Shown here piece by piece: positions 17,790 through 27,226 of a DNA stretch of 58,386 bases; position 1 is the stretch's first letter, and each line of letters begins with the position of its first letter. The notes beneath the pieces are model-generated. The model saw nothing but the letters and a program-made list of their open reading frames with translations, made no database searches and had not been told where the DNA came from. Made by a program: the position numbers and the translations under genes. Source of the stretch: Opitutus sp. GAS368 (GTDB taxonomy: Bacteria > Verrucomicrobiota > Verrucomicrobiia > Opitutales > Opitutaceae); assembly GCA_945903465.1 (NCBI GenBank), contig CAMDOF010000028.1, positions 1 to 58,386 on the forward strand, read 5' to 3'.

Positions 17790-19183
17790 ACTCCGTCCGA
17801 CTATTTTTAATGGGTGCGGCGATCCTCGCTCGCTCCCTCAGCGCTGCAGGTAACGCCAGCACCGCCGGCGTCACCCCCGCTTTGGCGGCAGCGAAACCTG
17901 CGCCCAATTTCGTTTTTATCTTGGCCGACGATCAGTCGTGGAGCGGCACCGCAGTCCCGATGTTACCCGGAAATTCGCGCAGCCGGACACCCCTGTTCCA
18001 GACCCCCCACCTCGAACGTCTCGCGACCGAGGGGATGACCTTCTCGCAGGCCTACGCCGCCCACTGCAAATGCGAGTGCTCACGGGCAGCCATCCAGATG
18101 GGTCGGACCACCACCAGTCTTAACGCGCCGGATAAATCCGCGCGCAACTGGAAAGCGCCCCTCACCGACTCCCTCGTCCACACGTTGAAGCGCGCACACC
18201 CCGCCTACCGGGCCGCGCACTTCGGCAAATGGCAATGGTCGCACAGCCCCACGGCACTGGGATACGATGTCAGTGATGGCATCACCATGAATGAGGACGG
18301 CGAATCCACCGATCCAGCCGACCCCAAACTGTCGTTCAGTATCACGCGTCGCGCACACGCTTTTATGCAAACGCAGGTGCAGTCGAATCACCCTTTTTAC
18401 CTGCAGCTCTCTTACTACGCCGTCCACCAAACACCCCAAGCCCTCGCCGCAACACTCAAAAAATACTCGTCCGGCAACGACCTCACCAAACGTGGCGACC
18501 GCGCGATTATGGCCGCGATGACCGAGGATCTCGACACATGCGTAGGCGCAGTCCTCCGGAAACTCACGGATCTCGGAGTCGCCGAAAATACCTACGTCAT
18601 CTACATGTCGGATAACGGCGGTCGCTCTGAATTATTAAAGGGTGGCAAAGGGAATCTCTACGAAGGGGGCCTGCGCGTTCCGCTGATCGTCCGCGGGCCC
18701 GGCGTCTCCGCCGGGGTCTACGCCGACGTGCCGGTAATCAGTTACGATCTCCTCCCTACGTTGCTCGATCTCGCTCTGCCTGGCGCAGTCCCGCCCGCCG
18801 GCAGCGAGGGCGGCAGCTGGGGCGACGTGCTGCGTCAGGGCGGTCGCGGGAGCGTCTCACGTCCGATTGATCGCCTGGTCTTTCACCAAGCCGTCGAGAT
18901 ACCGCACCCCCAATCGGCGATCCGGCAGGGCGATTTTAAACTGATCTACTCTTGGGATACGCGTGCCCGCGAACTCTACAATCTCGCCGGCGACCTCGGG
19001 GAGACCCGTAATCTGGCGGACGAAAACCCGTCCATCGCCGACCGTTTGCAAAGCGAACTTCAGCTCCATGTACGTTCCGGTCTCGGCGACGCCGCCTGCC
19101 AAGCCCTCGAGGCCGGCACCAGCGATCCACGAGGCCAGGCCAAAAAAGGAAAAAATAAACAAGGTAAAACCCGCCCTCGATGA
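17786..19183 (+). CDS. Sulfatase family protein with non-canonical CECSR motif
   Basis: 465 residues with a signal peptide (about 1-22). Sulfatase-fold landmarks are FVFILADDQSW (metal Asp pair), HLERLATEGMTFSQAYA, HFGKWQW, VHQTP, and YMSDNGGRSELLKGGKGNLYEGGLRVP. The residue converted to formylglycine lies in CECSRAAIQMGR; known type I sulfatases have C-X-P-S-R, and here Cys replaces the proline. The enzyme might use another maturation route, be unmodified, or act as a phosphodiesterase or binding protein. Its start overlaps the stop of the dead metallophosphatase, and its stop overlaps the start of paralogue B (ATGA both times), so it belongs to the YHYP cluster. The substrate is unknown. 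Confidence 0.85.
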   Translation: MNSVRLFLMGAAILARSLSAAGNASTAGVTPALAAAKPAPNFVFILADDQSWSGTAVPMLPGNSRSRTPLFQTPHLERLATEGMTFSQAYAAHCKCECSRAAIQMGRTTTSLNAPDKSARNWKAPLTDSLVHTLKRAHPAYRAAHFGKWQWSHSPTALGYDVSDGITMNEDGESTDPADPKLSFSITRRAHAFMQTQVQSNHPFYLQLSYYAVHQTPQALAATLKKYSSGNDLTKRGDRAIMAAMTEDLDTCVGAVLRKLTDLGVAENTYVIYMSDNGGRSELLKGGKGNLYEGGLRVPLIVRGPGVSAGVYADVPVISYDLLPTLLDLALPGAVPPAGSEGGSWGDVLRQGGRGSVSRPIDRLVFHQAVEIPHPQSAIRQGDFKLIYSWDTRARELYNLAGDLGETRNLADENPSIADRLQSELQLHVRSGLGDAACQALEAGTSDPRGQAKKGKNKQGKTRPR

Positions 19184-19971
19184 CATCCACTGACTCAAAC
19201 ATCACCGCGCGCACGCGCCCACGTCCTCTGGCGAGCATCCTGCTACGCACCACCGCACTTGTCGCTCTCTGCGTCAGTCTCAGCGCGCCCGCGCTCGCTC
19301 AAAACGGGCCACCCGGTGGTAAAAAAGGCAAATCGGGAGGAAGTAAAAAAGGCGGTCCCGACGACAAGGGGCTGATCAAACCCTCGATGGCAGATACCAT
19401 TAAGGTGAACGTCTATGCGGACAACTGGTTTGTGTTGTACATCAACGGACGGTTGACCGCCGTCGACTCGATCCCCTTCACGCCGCATAACGTCATCTCC
19501 GTAGATATTTTACCGGAGTACCCGATGACCATCGCCGTCATGGCCAAGGATAACGCTGATCCCAAAACGGGCCTTGAATACGGCGACCACATCGGCGACG
19601 GCGGCTTCATTATAAAATTCGGCGATGGCACCGTTTCCAACGCCACGTGGAAGGTTAAAAATTTTTTTAAAGGCCCCTTGAACCGCGAGGTTAAAAACCC
19701 CCGAGTCGAGTACTCCGCGATCCCTGTAAATTGGTTTGCGATCGACTTTGATGACCGCGACTGGGCGAACGCCACCGAGTACACCGAGGAGCGGGTTAAC
19801 CCCAAAGCGCCCTACTACGAGGCGGACTTTAAAGGCGCGAAGTTCATCTGGACGGCTGATCTGGATCTCGATAACACGATCATCTTCCGCACCCGTATCG
19901 ATAAGGTCGGCTGGAAACCGCGCTGGAACACGCGACCCGACCTCGATGTCAGCGGCGCCCCATTCAAGTAA
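19180..19971 (+). CDS. Secreted beta-sandwich protein (paralogue B)
   Basis: 263 residues: signal peptide to about residue 40, then a Gly/Lys-rich segment (GGKKGKSGGSKKGG) and a single domain from about 65 to the end. It is clearly homologous to the product of 12621-13778 (VNVYADNWFVLYING, LPEYPMTIAVMAKDNADP, GDHIGDGGFI, FFKGPLN, FIWTADLDLDNTIIFR). Unlike paralogue A it has no C-terminal extension. It overlaps the sulfatase stop by 4 bp (ATGA), so the two are co-translated. I do not recognise a described family; the sequence has conserved acidic and aromatic residues and no obvious catalytic triad, so ligand binding is more likely than catalysis. It closes the YHYP cluster. Confidence 0.8.
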   Translation: MTSTDSNITARTRPRPLASILLRTTALVALCVSLSAPALAQNGPPGGKKGKSGGSKKGGPDDKGLIKPSMADTIKVNVYADNWFVLYINGRLTAVDSIPFTPHNVISVDILPEYPMTIAVMAKDNADPKTGLEYGDHIGDGGFIIKFGDGTVSNATWKVKNFFKGPLNREVKNPRVEYSAIPVNWFAIDFDDRDWANATEYTEERVNPKAPYYEADFKGAKFIWTADLDLDNTIIFRTRIDKVGWKPRWNTRPDLDVSGAPFK

Positions 19972-20034
19972 GCGGCGCCCCATTCAAGTAAGCGGCGCTC
20001 ACCGCAGGCGCTCACCGCAGGCGCTCACCGCAGG
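19951..20034 (+). repeat. Tandem duplications over the 3' end of paralogue B
   Basis: A 20-bp unit (19951-19970) is repeated exactly at 19971-19990, so the last codons and the stop of the gene are duplicated immediately downstream. Three exact copies of the 13-bp unit GCGCTCACCGCAG follow (19995-20033). The rest of the convergent gap to 20211 holds an imperfect GC-rich inverted repeat near 20138-20162 and no gene. Confidence 0.9.
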
Positions 20035-20210
20035 CGCCCACTCGCCCCATAGACCCGGGGCCCAGCGACCCGGCTCAAGGCATTCTTCCCCGTCGAGGAC
20101 TTTCGGAAATTAAAGCCGGCGTTTGAGCCTTGAGGATCCTCGGTTGCCGCCCGGCACCACGTGCTGCGGGCGGGCGCGCGCTCTGGCGCGGGCGAGGTGC
20201 CCCCTCTCGC

Positions 20211-21851
20211 TTACGATCGGGCTTTCGCCGGCAGGGCGGTGCCTGCCTTGGTCGCGCCCGCCGCCTTCGCGGGGTAGCGCTTTACTTCAGTATCATTTTT
20301 TTGCGCAGCGCCTGGCGTACTGCGACCCTCCGAAATTAATTTCTCCAATAATGTTTGCATCTTCGCCACGCGTTCCGGTTCTGCCGTCGCGAGGTTTCGA
20401 GTTTCGCCAATATCTGCCTGGAGATCGTACAGCTGTACGGGATTTCCTCCGCCGCCTTTGCTCCAACCACCGGACCCTGGAGCCAGTAACAATTTCCACG
20501 GGCCTTGTCGCAAACTCGGCACCCCCGTGATGGCACAGCTAATCGCCTGATCGCGCACCGGTTGATCCTTCCCCTGAAATAACGGTAATAAACTGAAACT
20601 GTCCTCGCCCGCATTGGCCGGTAACTTAAAGCCGAGAATATCGGCGATGGTCGCGAGGAGATCAGCCTGCGCGACGAGTTGGGTCGAGGTGCGTCCCGGT
20701 GACACGATCCCGGGCCAGCGCACGATGAAAGGCACGCGATGGCCACCTTCCCAAGCGTCCGCCTTGTAACCGCGCAGCGGTCCACTCGGAAAATGCCCCT
20801 GCGCCTCCAAGTCAACCACCCCGATGTAAGGGGCACAGCCATTGTCACTCGTAAAAACCACCAACGTGTTCGCAGCGGCTCCGCTTTCCTCCAGAGCGCC
20901 GAGCACGCGCCCCACCGCGGCGTCGGTCTCCATCACGAAGTCCGCATAAACACTCAGGCCACTTTTACCACGCCACTCCGCATTCACCGATAGCGGCGTG
21001 TGGGGCGAGGTCAGCGGTAGATAAAGCAAGAAGGGTTCGGGCCGCCTGGCCGCATCGCGAATGAACTCAGCCGCCCGATCCCTCAGCGTGGGTAAAATGT
21101 TTTCCAGTTTCCAATCTGCAAGTGCCGGACCTGGCAGACTGGCAAGGTTAGTCTTGAAATTCGCCACCGGCAGAAACTCACTCGGAATGCCGATCGTGCG
21201 ATCGTTTTCAATAAAGCAAAAGGGCGGCCAATTGGGGACATCGGTGCCAAAATACTGGTGAAATCCCCGCGTCGTCGGCCCCCCGAGAATTGGCTGCGAA
21301 AATATCTCCCGCCAAGCCGCGATCGCTGCCGGCTCGGGCAAGGCGGTCGCTTCATCATCATTGAATTTGCCTTTGGGTGGACCTTGCAGCCAAACCCGCT
21401 GCGCGGCGGTCATGGGCCAGTCCCAGCCGAGGTGCCATTTGCCAATCGCCGCCGTACGATAACCATGCTGCTGAGCGAGACTGCCTAACGTCAGCCGATC
21501 GGGAGCAATCAGGGGCGGACCGAAGACCCCGACAATCCCGCTCTGCAAACGCGTGCGCCAGTGATAACGCCCCGTGAGCAACGTATAGCGTGAGGGCGAG
21601 CAGACCCCCGAGGAGGAGTGCGCATCCATAAAACGCATACCCTGCGCAGCCAGTCGATCGAGGTGCGGCGTGGGAATTTTACCACGCTCCGGATTAAAGC
21701 TACGGACATCCCCGTATCCGAGGTCATCCGCTAGAATCACAATAATGTTGGGTCGCGCCCGACTAACCTCAGCGGCGAGAGGGACCGACGCCGCACCCGG
21801 CACCCACAAAAAAGCGGCGGAGAAACGAAGCAAAAATATACGGAGCGTCAT
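20211..21851 (-). CDS. Arylsulfatase-type sulfatase (canonical CSPSR)
   Basis: A 546-residue sulfatase with signal peptide (LRFSAAFLWVPGAASVPLAA). The metal-binding start NIIVILADDLGYGDV, the maturation motif GVCSPSRYTLLTGRY, AIGKWHLG, TSPHTPL and VVFTSDNGCAPY are all present, so the formylglycine cysteine and the metal ligands look intact. The C-terminal subdomain (LYDLQADIGETRNLA) is typical of arylsulfatase A-like enzymes; the tail is Lys/Ala-rich. It should be periplasmic and remove sulfate esters from imported glycans after maturation by a formylglycine-generating enzyme or anaerobic maturase encoded elsewhere. It is convergent with the YHYP cluster and is the last minus-strand gene downstream of the SGNH hydrolase. 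Confidence 0.92.
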   Translation of the reverse strand: MTLRIFLLRFSAAFLWVPGAASVPLAAEVSRARPNIIVILADDLGYGDVRSFNPERGKIPTPHLDRLAAQGMRFMDAHSSSGVCSPSRYTLLTGRYHWRTRLQSGIVGVFGPPLIAPDRLTLGSLAQQHGYRTAAIGKWHLGWDWPMTAAQRVWLQGPPKGKFNDDEATALPEPAAIAAWREIFSQPILGGPTTRGFHQYFGTDVPNWPPFCFIENDRTIGIPSEFLPVANFKTNLASLPGPALADWKLENILPTLRDRAAEFIRDAARRPEPFLLYLPLTSPHTPLSVNAEWRGKSGLSVYADFVMETDAAVGRVLGALEESGAAANTLVVFTSDNGCAPYIGVVDLEAQGHFPSGPLRGYKADAWEGGHRVPFIVRWPGIVSPGRTSTQLVAQADLLATIADILGFKLPANAGEDSFSLLPLFQGKDQPVRDQAISCAITGVPSLRQGPWKLLLAPGSGGWSKGGGGNPVQLYDLQADIGETRNLATAEPERVAKMQTLLEKLISEGRSTPGAAQKNDTEVKRYPAKAAGATKAGTALPAKARS

Positions 21852-22017
21852 GAGTTAAGAGGAAATTAGCCAGGAGCGCCGCATCGGGGCGAGGGCGCCA
21901 TTAAAATTTATGCAGCGAGAATCGACGAGAAAAAGAAATTAGCCTGACAGAAGCTTAGTCTACCGAGATGGGGACGGGGGCAACCGGCGGCCCCGCCCCG
22001 CAGGCCCACGCGCATGA

Positions 22018-22740
22018 TCATTGTTTTTTGAGATCCTCGGCAACGACCTGGACGACGAACCCCGCGATTCGGGCGTAACCTTCCGGCTTAAAGTGGACAT
22101 TGCCTGGCCCTGAAAACAGGTCGGATGGAAAGGCGCGGGTCGGCGCATGCAGATCGTTGATCGTGATACCGTGCTTTTTCATCACGCGTGCGGCGGCCGC
22201 GTTGTACTTCACTTCGTCGCCCGCGATGCGCCCCGCCTCTTCCGCCGGCACCACCGTCGTGCTCGCCCAAATGAGTTTCGCGCCGGTCTTTTTAAGCCGC
22301 AACACCAGCGCGTCCAGGTTCAGCTCATAATCCGCCAAAGCCACCGAGAGCGTGCCCTTCATTTTATCGCGGTTACCCTGCACCTTGGAATCCGGATGCC
22401 GATAACACAGATCATGCAATCCCCAGTTAAAATGGATGAGGTCCCAGCGCGTGGCGCCCAGCCATTTTTCAAGGTTCGCGAGACCCGCGCGGGTATCACC
22501 GCAGTTGGCGCTAGGTCGCAGCACATTGGCCCGCCCGCGCAGGCCCTCGCGGACCAGCGGCGTGTAGCCAATCGAGATCGAATCCCCCAGAATCAAAACA
22601 TTCGGCAGCGCCGGATCTAAAACCGGCACGGGGGCGACCGCCGCGGCCATCGCCAGCGGCGCCAGCGTGACAAGAAGCAGCGAGAACAACCAAGTGAGGG
22701 TCTGGCGCATACGTTTAAAGTCGGACAGGTTGGGCCACAT
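22018..22740 (-). CDS. SGNH/GDSL hydrolase, exported
   Basis: 240 residues from an ATG whose first base is the last base of the upstream stop (TGATG); an ATG at 22710 gives a tighter signal peptide (LTWLFSLLLVTLAPLAMAAA). The SGNH blocks are visible: block I VLILGDSISIGY with the nucleophilic Ser, block II Gly in SANCGDTR, block III NWGLHDLCYR (GxH instead of the usual GxND), and block V VHFKPEGYARIAGF with the catalytic His. Such enzymes are usually carbohydrate acetylesterases or lipases. The coupling to the large ThuA/SGNH/dehydrogenase gene suggests joint action on one glycan substrate. Confidence 0.87.
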   Translation of the reverse strand: MWPNLSDFKRMRQTLTWLFSLLLVTLAPLAMAAAVAPVPVLDPALPNVLILGDSISIGYTPLVREGLRGRANVLRPSANCGDTRAGLANLEKWLGATRWDLIHFNWGLHDLCYRHPDSKVQGNRDKMKGTLSVALADYELNLDALVLRLKKTGAKLIWASTTVVPAEEAGRIAGDEVKYNAAAARVMKKHGITINDLHAPTRAFPSDLFSGPGNVHFKPEGYARIAGFVVQVVAEDLKKQ

Positions 22741-25700
22741 CAGCGGACCTTGAGGACGCCGCGCATCATCAGGTGGTGTCCAGGAAAGGAACACAAATAC
22801 GGATAGTCGCCCGCGATCGTCGGCGCCGTAAAATCAATCACCTGCTCTTTGCCGTGATCAAGCAATTGGCTGGCCCAAATGATCGACTCACTCACCGGCA
22901 CGAAGCCGAGATCAAAACCTTTCGCTCCCAGTGCCATTGCTTGGAGACCGACTTCATCGGCCTTATCCGGCTGCACCAAAAGAAGATTATGCGGCATGTA
23001 ATCGGGGTTCGCAAAAGTAAGGCGGATTTTTTTCCCCGCCTTTACCCTGAGCTCTTTTACGTCGTACATCATGCGCTCTGGCACCGTGCCAATCCGGATC
23101 TCCGTGAGCTCGGGCCGATCGGCGAGAACCCCCGAGGGGATGGCCGCCGCCATCGCCATTTCCGGCAGGTGGCCGCCGAGATGATTCGCAGCCGCTTGGT
23201 GAGAGAGATGCTGCACGGTCGTCGCCGCGAAGCGCGCGTGGGGCTCGGGAGACTGCAACAGGTGCGTGAGCAACTCGGGGTTGGGCACATTGTGTTGCGA
23301 GTGGAGCCAGAGCGCCTCCAGCAGGTGATGAGCGTCCGCACTCTTGGCCGGATCAAATTGCTTAATCCAGTGCTTGGTCGCCGCGATCACTTCTGAGGTC
23401 GCGCGGCCGCTCAGTTCCACCCGCGTGCGCTGGCGGACACCATCGACCGGATGTTTAAGGTTTTCCAGCAATGCCGGAATACTCTGCCCGGCGATGGCGA
23501 CGGCTGACTGCAGGGGCCGCCCATCCGCGGTCACCCGGTAGATCCGCCCGTGCTGATGATCCCGGTTCGGATCGCGGACGTTATGCTGCATATGCCCGAT
23601 GATGACATTGTGCCAATCGCTGACGTAGAGCGCGCCATCGGCACCGAAAATTGCATCGGAGGGACGGAAGTTTTTATCGCCGCTCATCAAGAGACCACGC
23701 GACGTGTCCGCCGTCACGGTGCCATCGGCGGCGGTTACGTTGACGGTGAGTTCATCACCCGCGGGCTCGCCCCAAACCGCGCCGGTCTCGGCGTTACGCT
23801 CCAGTCGGTAATGCTTCAGCCCAAGAAAGCCGATCACGTTACAGAGCAGGAGATCGCCTTGCATGGCATCGGGGAAATGAGTGCTGGAAACAATCTCGAT
23901 CGCGGTCACTGGACGCACTTCTTTCTTCAATAGCTCGGTCATTTTGAAACCCGGACCGGAGGGCCGCACCTGATACGCGCGACCGCCCGTCCCGTCGGTG
24001 GCGTAATGATACCCCCAAGCATCAAACGCGATGCCGTGAGGATTGGGTGAATTATTCGCATGGAGCGCGATCGTGAACCGGCGCGGATCAAAGCGGTACA
24101 TGGCCGAGGCCTGCGCTTGAAGCGACGGGCCCCAAGGTTGCTCATGGTTGTGCTGCATGAAAACCCCGCTCTGCCAATAGATGCCTCCATCCGGCCCGTA
24201 AACGAGGTTGTTCGCGCCGTGGTGGGTATCTGATGAATCCAAGCCCTGTAACATCACGATGCGCACGTCGGCCACGTCGTCACCATCGGTATCCTTCAGG
24301 AACAAAATTTCCGGCGGACACGTCACCAGTACCCCGCCATTCCAAAATTCGAAGCCGAGCGGATTGGGCACCTTCGCAAACTCCGTGACGCGATCAGCGC
24401 GCCCATCACCGTCGTCGTCATGAAAGATCAAGAGGGCATCATTCATCGGTTTACGCGGTTCCCACTTCGGATAACTCGGCCACACCGCGGCCCAGAGGCG
24501 CCCTTGATTATCGACCTGCATTTGCACCGGGTTGGCGAGTTGCGGGAACCGCGCTTCATCTGCAAAAAGATTCACCGAAAAGCCCTTGGCGACGGCGAGT
24601 TGTTGCCGCCCCTGTTCGCCGCTCAGATACCGGAGCACACCTTCTTTAGTCGCGTTGGAACTTTTGCTTTTTCCGCCCACGTTTGAAACCACGAGAACCG
24701 GCGCAGGCACGTTGCGATCGTCGATCGCCTTGTCCTGACCAAGCGCGAGCGCCCAGATCCGTTCGTCGCGATTCGCGGTCATGACGTCCAGAATCGACTG
24801 CTCGTGCTGCAGCACGACCGCATTGTTCTGGTCGTCAAAAAATTGCAGCGTCGAGCGTCCACCCCAGACGTCATTACCGTCGCGAGCGCGGTAGCGATTA
24901 TTCCAATGGTAATCTTTATCGACGACCGCGAGGCGCAGCTTTTCCCACGCCGGGGTCGCTTTGACCTGCTTGCCCGCGAGGGCGCGCACGATGACCTCGG
25001 CGAGTTGGCGATTACCCTCCGACGTGAGATGCACGCCATTGATGGTAAGAGGCGCCCGGGCGGCTTTAAAAAGTGCCTGCGAAGGATTGAAGATATCGAC
25101 AAACGCCACCCCCGCCTCCTGAGCGGCCGCCTCGGTCGCGCGCGTGTAGGCCGCCAACTGCACGTTGTGGGCCCGACCATCCGGCACGTTGGGATTCCCG
25201 GTGTCCTCATGCGCGATTGGGCTGAATAAGACGATCCGCGGAAAACCGCGGCTATTCACCTTGGATCCCCGCGTTTTTTGCACAAAGGCGACAAGCTTCT
25301 GGCGATATTCGTCGGCTTTTTCCAAGCCCGCGAAGGACTCGTTGTATCCAAAAAAAGCGAACACCACATCCGCCTGCACGTGGCGAAGATATTCCGTCAT
25401 AAACGGATGACCCTTGCTGCGGGGAAACGAGTCGGGGCGATCGCCGCTCGCGCTCAGATTGCGGAAACGCACCTGCTGCCCGGCGAGTTGGCTCTGCAGG
25501 AGGGTCTCCATCCAGCCATCCTGTTGCATGCGATCGGGCAACCCGTTGCCGAGCAGCGCGACGACCTCCCCTTTTTTAAACGAGAATGGCAGGGGATCGC
25601 GATAATCCGCCGGTACCTCGGCTAAAACGGGTTCTTTTGGCGGGGGCGGACCGTTTTTTTTCGCTTCCGGTTTGGCGTTTTTTTCGGTCTTGGCCGCGGC

Positions 25701-26810
25701 TGGCGTGGCGGCATTCCTGACGGCTTTCTTCACCTTAGGTCCGGCGGCTGGCGGCGTTTCACTTTTGGCCGGTAGCACCTTGGCGCGAGTCGGCTCGATT
25801 TTCTTGGTATCATGGTTGGCCGGAATGGGATTCGTGAATCCCGCGTACATCTCCGGCTTGATTCCCTTGGCATAGACACCGCCGCCAAATGTATTGGGCG
25901 TGGCCGCACCGACCAAGCCGATCGCGAGGTCCGCCTTAATAAGGCGCTCCAGGCCCAACGCCCAGAAGCATCCGTTCACGAGCATCCGCCGATAACCGTC
26001 GTTGGTGATGTCTTCCGAGGTGCCGTACAACGTCGTAAAGACCCGGCCAATTCTCCCCGACTTGCTGGTGTAGCTTCGCGTCCATTCCGAAGGCATCGGC
26101 AGCTTGGAGCTATCGGGGAGCGCGTCGGGCGTCATGCCGTTGAGCGGCTGCGCGATCGTCAGGATATCGCCGTCGACCGGTTTCCCGACGTACCCGCCTG
26201 CTTGCACCCAGACATCGCGGACACCGCGCAAAATCGGATGCCGCGCCTGCTCGGCGACCAGCGTGATCCGCGTGCTCTGCACATGATTCTTACCGTAATG
26301 GCCGACCCAAGTTTGGCCCAGCACTTGATGACCGAAGCCCAGTTCATATCCGCTTACTTTACTATCGTAGGAATATTTTGCGAACGGATCATCCGCGGCG
26401 GTCTTGAAAGCGTGCGTCGCGGTCCGCATCCCCATGACCGGGCCCCCACGATTAAGGTAGTCGTCCAAGTGCTGCATCTGCTCTTTCGGAAACGCTTGAA
26501 ACCGTAGGAAAACGACCGCGAGGTCCGCCGTCTGCAAAGCCTCCATCCCGGGCATATTCGAATTACCCGCGACGATCTCACCGTTGGTCGGATCGATATT
26601 AAATAAAACCGTGCACTTGAATCCGTGATGCCGAGCCAGCAGTCGCGCCAATGCCGGCAAAGATTCTTCGGAACGATACTCATGATCACCCGCGAGAAAA
26701 ACGATATGCTTCCCTTGGCCAAAGCCGCCATTTCCATCGTAAATGAGCGGCGCCGCCGTCCCCAACGTCGCTAACCAGGACAAGGCAGGGAGGAGGTATT
26801 TAAGCAGCAT
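22740..26810 (-). CDS. ThuA + SGNH + PVC-type dehydrogenase propeller + cupredoxin multidomain protein
   Basis: A 1356-residue exported protein combining four modules. Residues about 25-290 are ThuA-like (glutamine-amidotransferase fold; [23 protein letters not shown]). A Lys/Ala/Pro-rich linker (about 335-395) follows. Residues about 400-620 are an SGNH-hydrolase domain ([35 protein letters not shown]). Residues about 735-1080 form the PVC-type membrane-bound dehydrogenase propeller ([56 protein letters not shown]), then HEAT-like helices. Residues about 1240-1356 are a cupredoxin with a PHN histidine and a CSFPGHHLM copper loop. Related proteins often end in cytochrome c; here copper replaces haem. 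It probably oxidises a sugar in the periplasm and passes electrons to copper. It leads an operon with the SGNH hydrolase. Confidence 0.87.
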   Translation of the reverse strand: MLLKYLLPALSWLATLGTAAPLIYDGNGGFGQGKHIVFLAGDHEYRSEESLPALARLLARHHGFKCTVLFNIDPTNGEIVAGNSNMPGMEALQTADLAVVFLRFQAFPKEQMQHLDDYLNRGGPVMGMRTATHAFKTAADDPFAKYSYDSKVSGYELGFGHQVLGQTWVGHYGKNHVQSTRITLVAEQARHPILRGVRDVWVQAGGYVGKPVDGDILTIAQPLNGMTPDALPDSSKLPMPSEWTRSYTSKSGRIGRVFTTLYGTSEDITNDGYRRMLVNGCFWALGLERLIKADLAIGLVGAATPNTFGGGVYAKGIKPEMYAGFTNPIPANHDTKKIEPTRAKVLPAKSETPPAAGPKVKKAVRNAATPAAAKTEKNAKPEAKKNGPPPPKEPVLAEVPADYRDPLPFSFKKGEVVALLGNGLPDRMQQDGWMETLLQSQLAGQQVRFRNLSASGDRPDSFPRSKGHPFMTEYLRHVQADVVFAFFGYNESFAGLEKADEYRQKLVAFVQKTRGSKVNSRGFPRIVLFSPIAHEDTGNPNVPDGRAHNVQLAAYTRATEAAAQEAGVAFVDIFNPSQALFKAARAPLTINGVHLTSEGNRQLAEVIVRALAGKQVKATPAWEKLRLAVVDKDYHWNNRYRARDGNDVWGGRSTLQFFDDQNNAVVLQHEQSILDVMTANRDERIWALALGQDKAIDDRNVPAPVLVVSNVGGKSKSSNATKEGVLRYLSGEQGRQQLAVAKGFSVNLFADEARFPQLANPVQMQVDNQGRLWAAVWPSYPKWEPRKPMNDALLIFHDDDGDGRADRVTEFAKVPNPLGFEFWNGGVLVTCPPEILFLKDTDGDDVADVRIVMLQGLDSSDTHHGANNLVYGPDGGIYWQSGVFMQHNHEQPWGPSLQAQASAMYRFDPRRFTIALHANNSPNPHGIAFDAWGYHYATDGTGGRAYQVRPSGPGFKMTELLKKEVRPVTAIEIVSSTHFPDAMQGDLLLCNVIGFLGLKHYRLERNAETGAVWGEPAGDELTVNVTAADGTVTADTSRGLLMSGDKNFRPSDAIFGADGALYVSDWHNVIIGHMQHNVRDPNRDHQHGRIYRVTADGRPLQSAVAIAGQSIPALLENLKHPVDGVRQRTRVELSGRATSEVIAATKHWIKQFDPAKSADAHHLLEALWLHSQHNVPNPELLTHLLQSPEPHARFAATTVQHLSHQAAANHLGGHLPEMAMAAAIPSGVLADRPELTEIRIGTVPERMMYDVKELRVKAGKKIRLTFANPDYMPHNLLLVQPDKADEVGLQAMALGAKGFDLGFVPVSESIIWASQLLDHGKEQVIDFTAPTIAGDYPYLCSFPGHHLMMRGVLKVR

Positions 26811-27226
26811 AAAATAATAAAATTCGCGGCACTCAGCGCGCGGGCTTGGGCAGATTAGGGTACAAAAGCAGGGGAAAACTAAAATAGGTTCTCCCCTGAG
26901 AGCCGAGGAAATTTAAAAAAAACGAGCCCAACCCGCGCGGAGGCGGAGGGCCATTGTCCTTTTTCTACCTCCGAGATTTGCCGGAAAGGCCCCAAAAAAG
27001 TTCTATTTTTTAAAACAGACGAACCGCTTTCAAGCAGAACCGGCAGCCGGGCGAAGACCAGCAGCCTATCGGATTGACTCGTGGGCTTAACCCCCGAATT
27101 TCCAATTTCCGACGAGCAGGGACGGCGGCGACGCAGCGTCGCCTCGAAAGAACTGAGGTTCCAGGCAGTCTGGGCCCCGCGTTTCCTTTGCTCCGAATTT
27201 CACCTCGACCTCTCATCCCTTACCCC
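26811..27226. other. Divergent intergenic region, no gene
   Basis: 415 bp between divergently transcribed genes. The first 140 bp are AT-rich for this genome, as expected for promoters, but no confident -10/-35 pair was found. A perfect 8-bp stem with a 1-base loop (GGCGACGC-A-GCGTCGCC, 27127-27143) lies upstream of the TonB receptor start and resembles the tips of the REP-like hairpins at 45312-45361. Confidence 0.5.

Noticed and set aside
20130..20200. Rho-independent terminator between convergent genes
   Set aside because: Only an imperfect GC-rich inverted repeat with no T-tract on either side; not enough to call.
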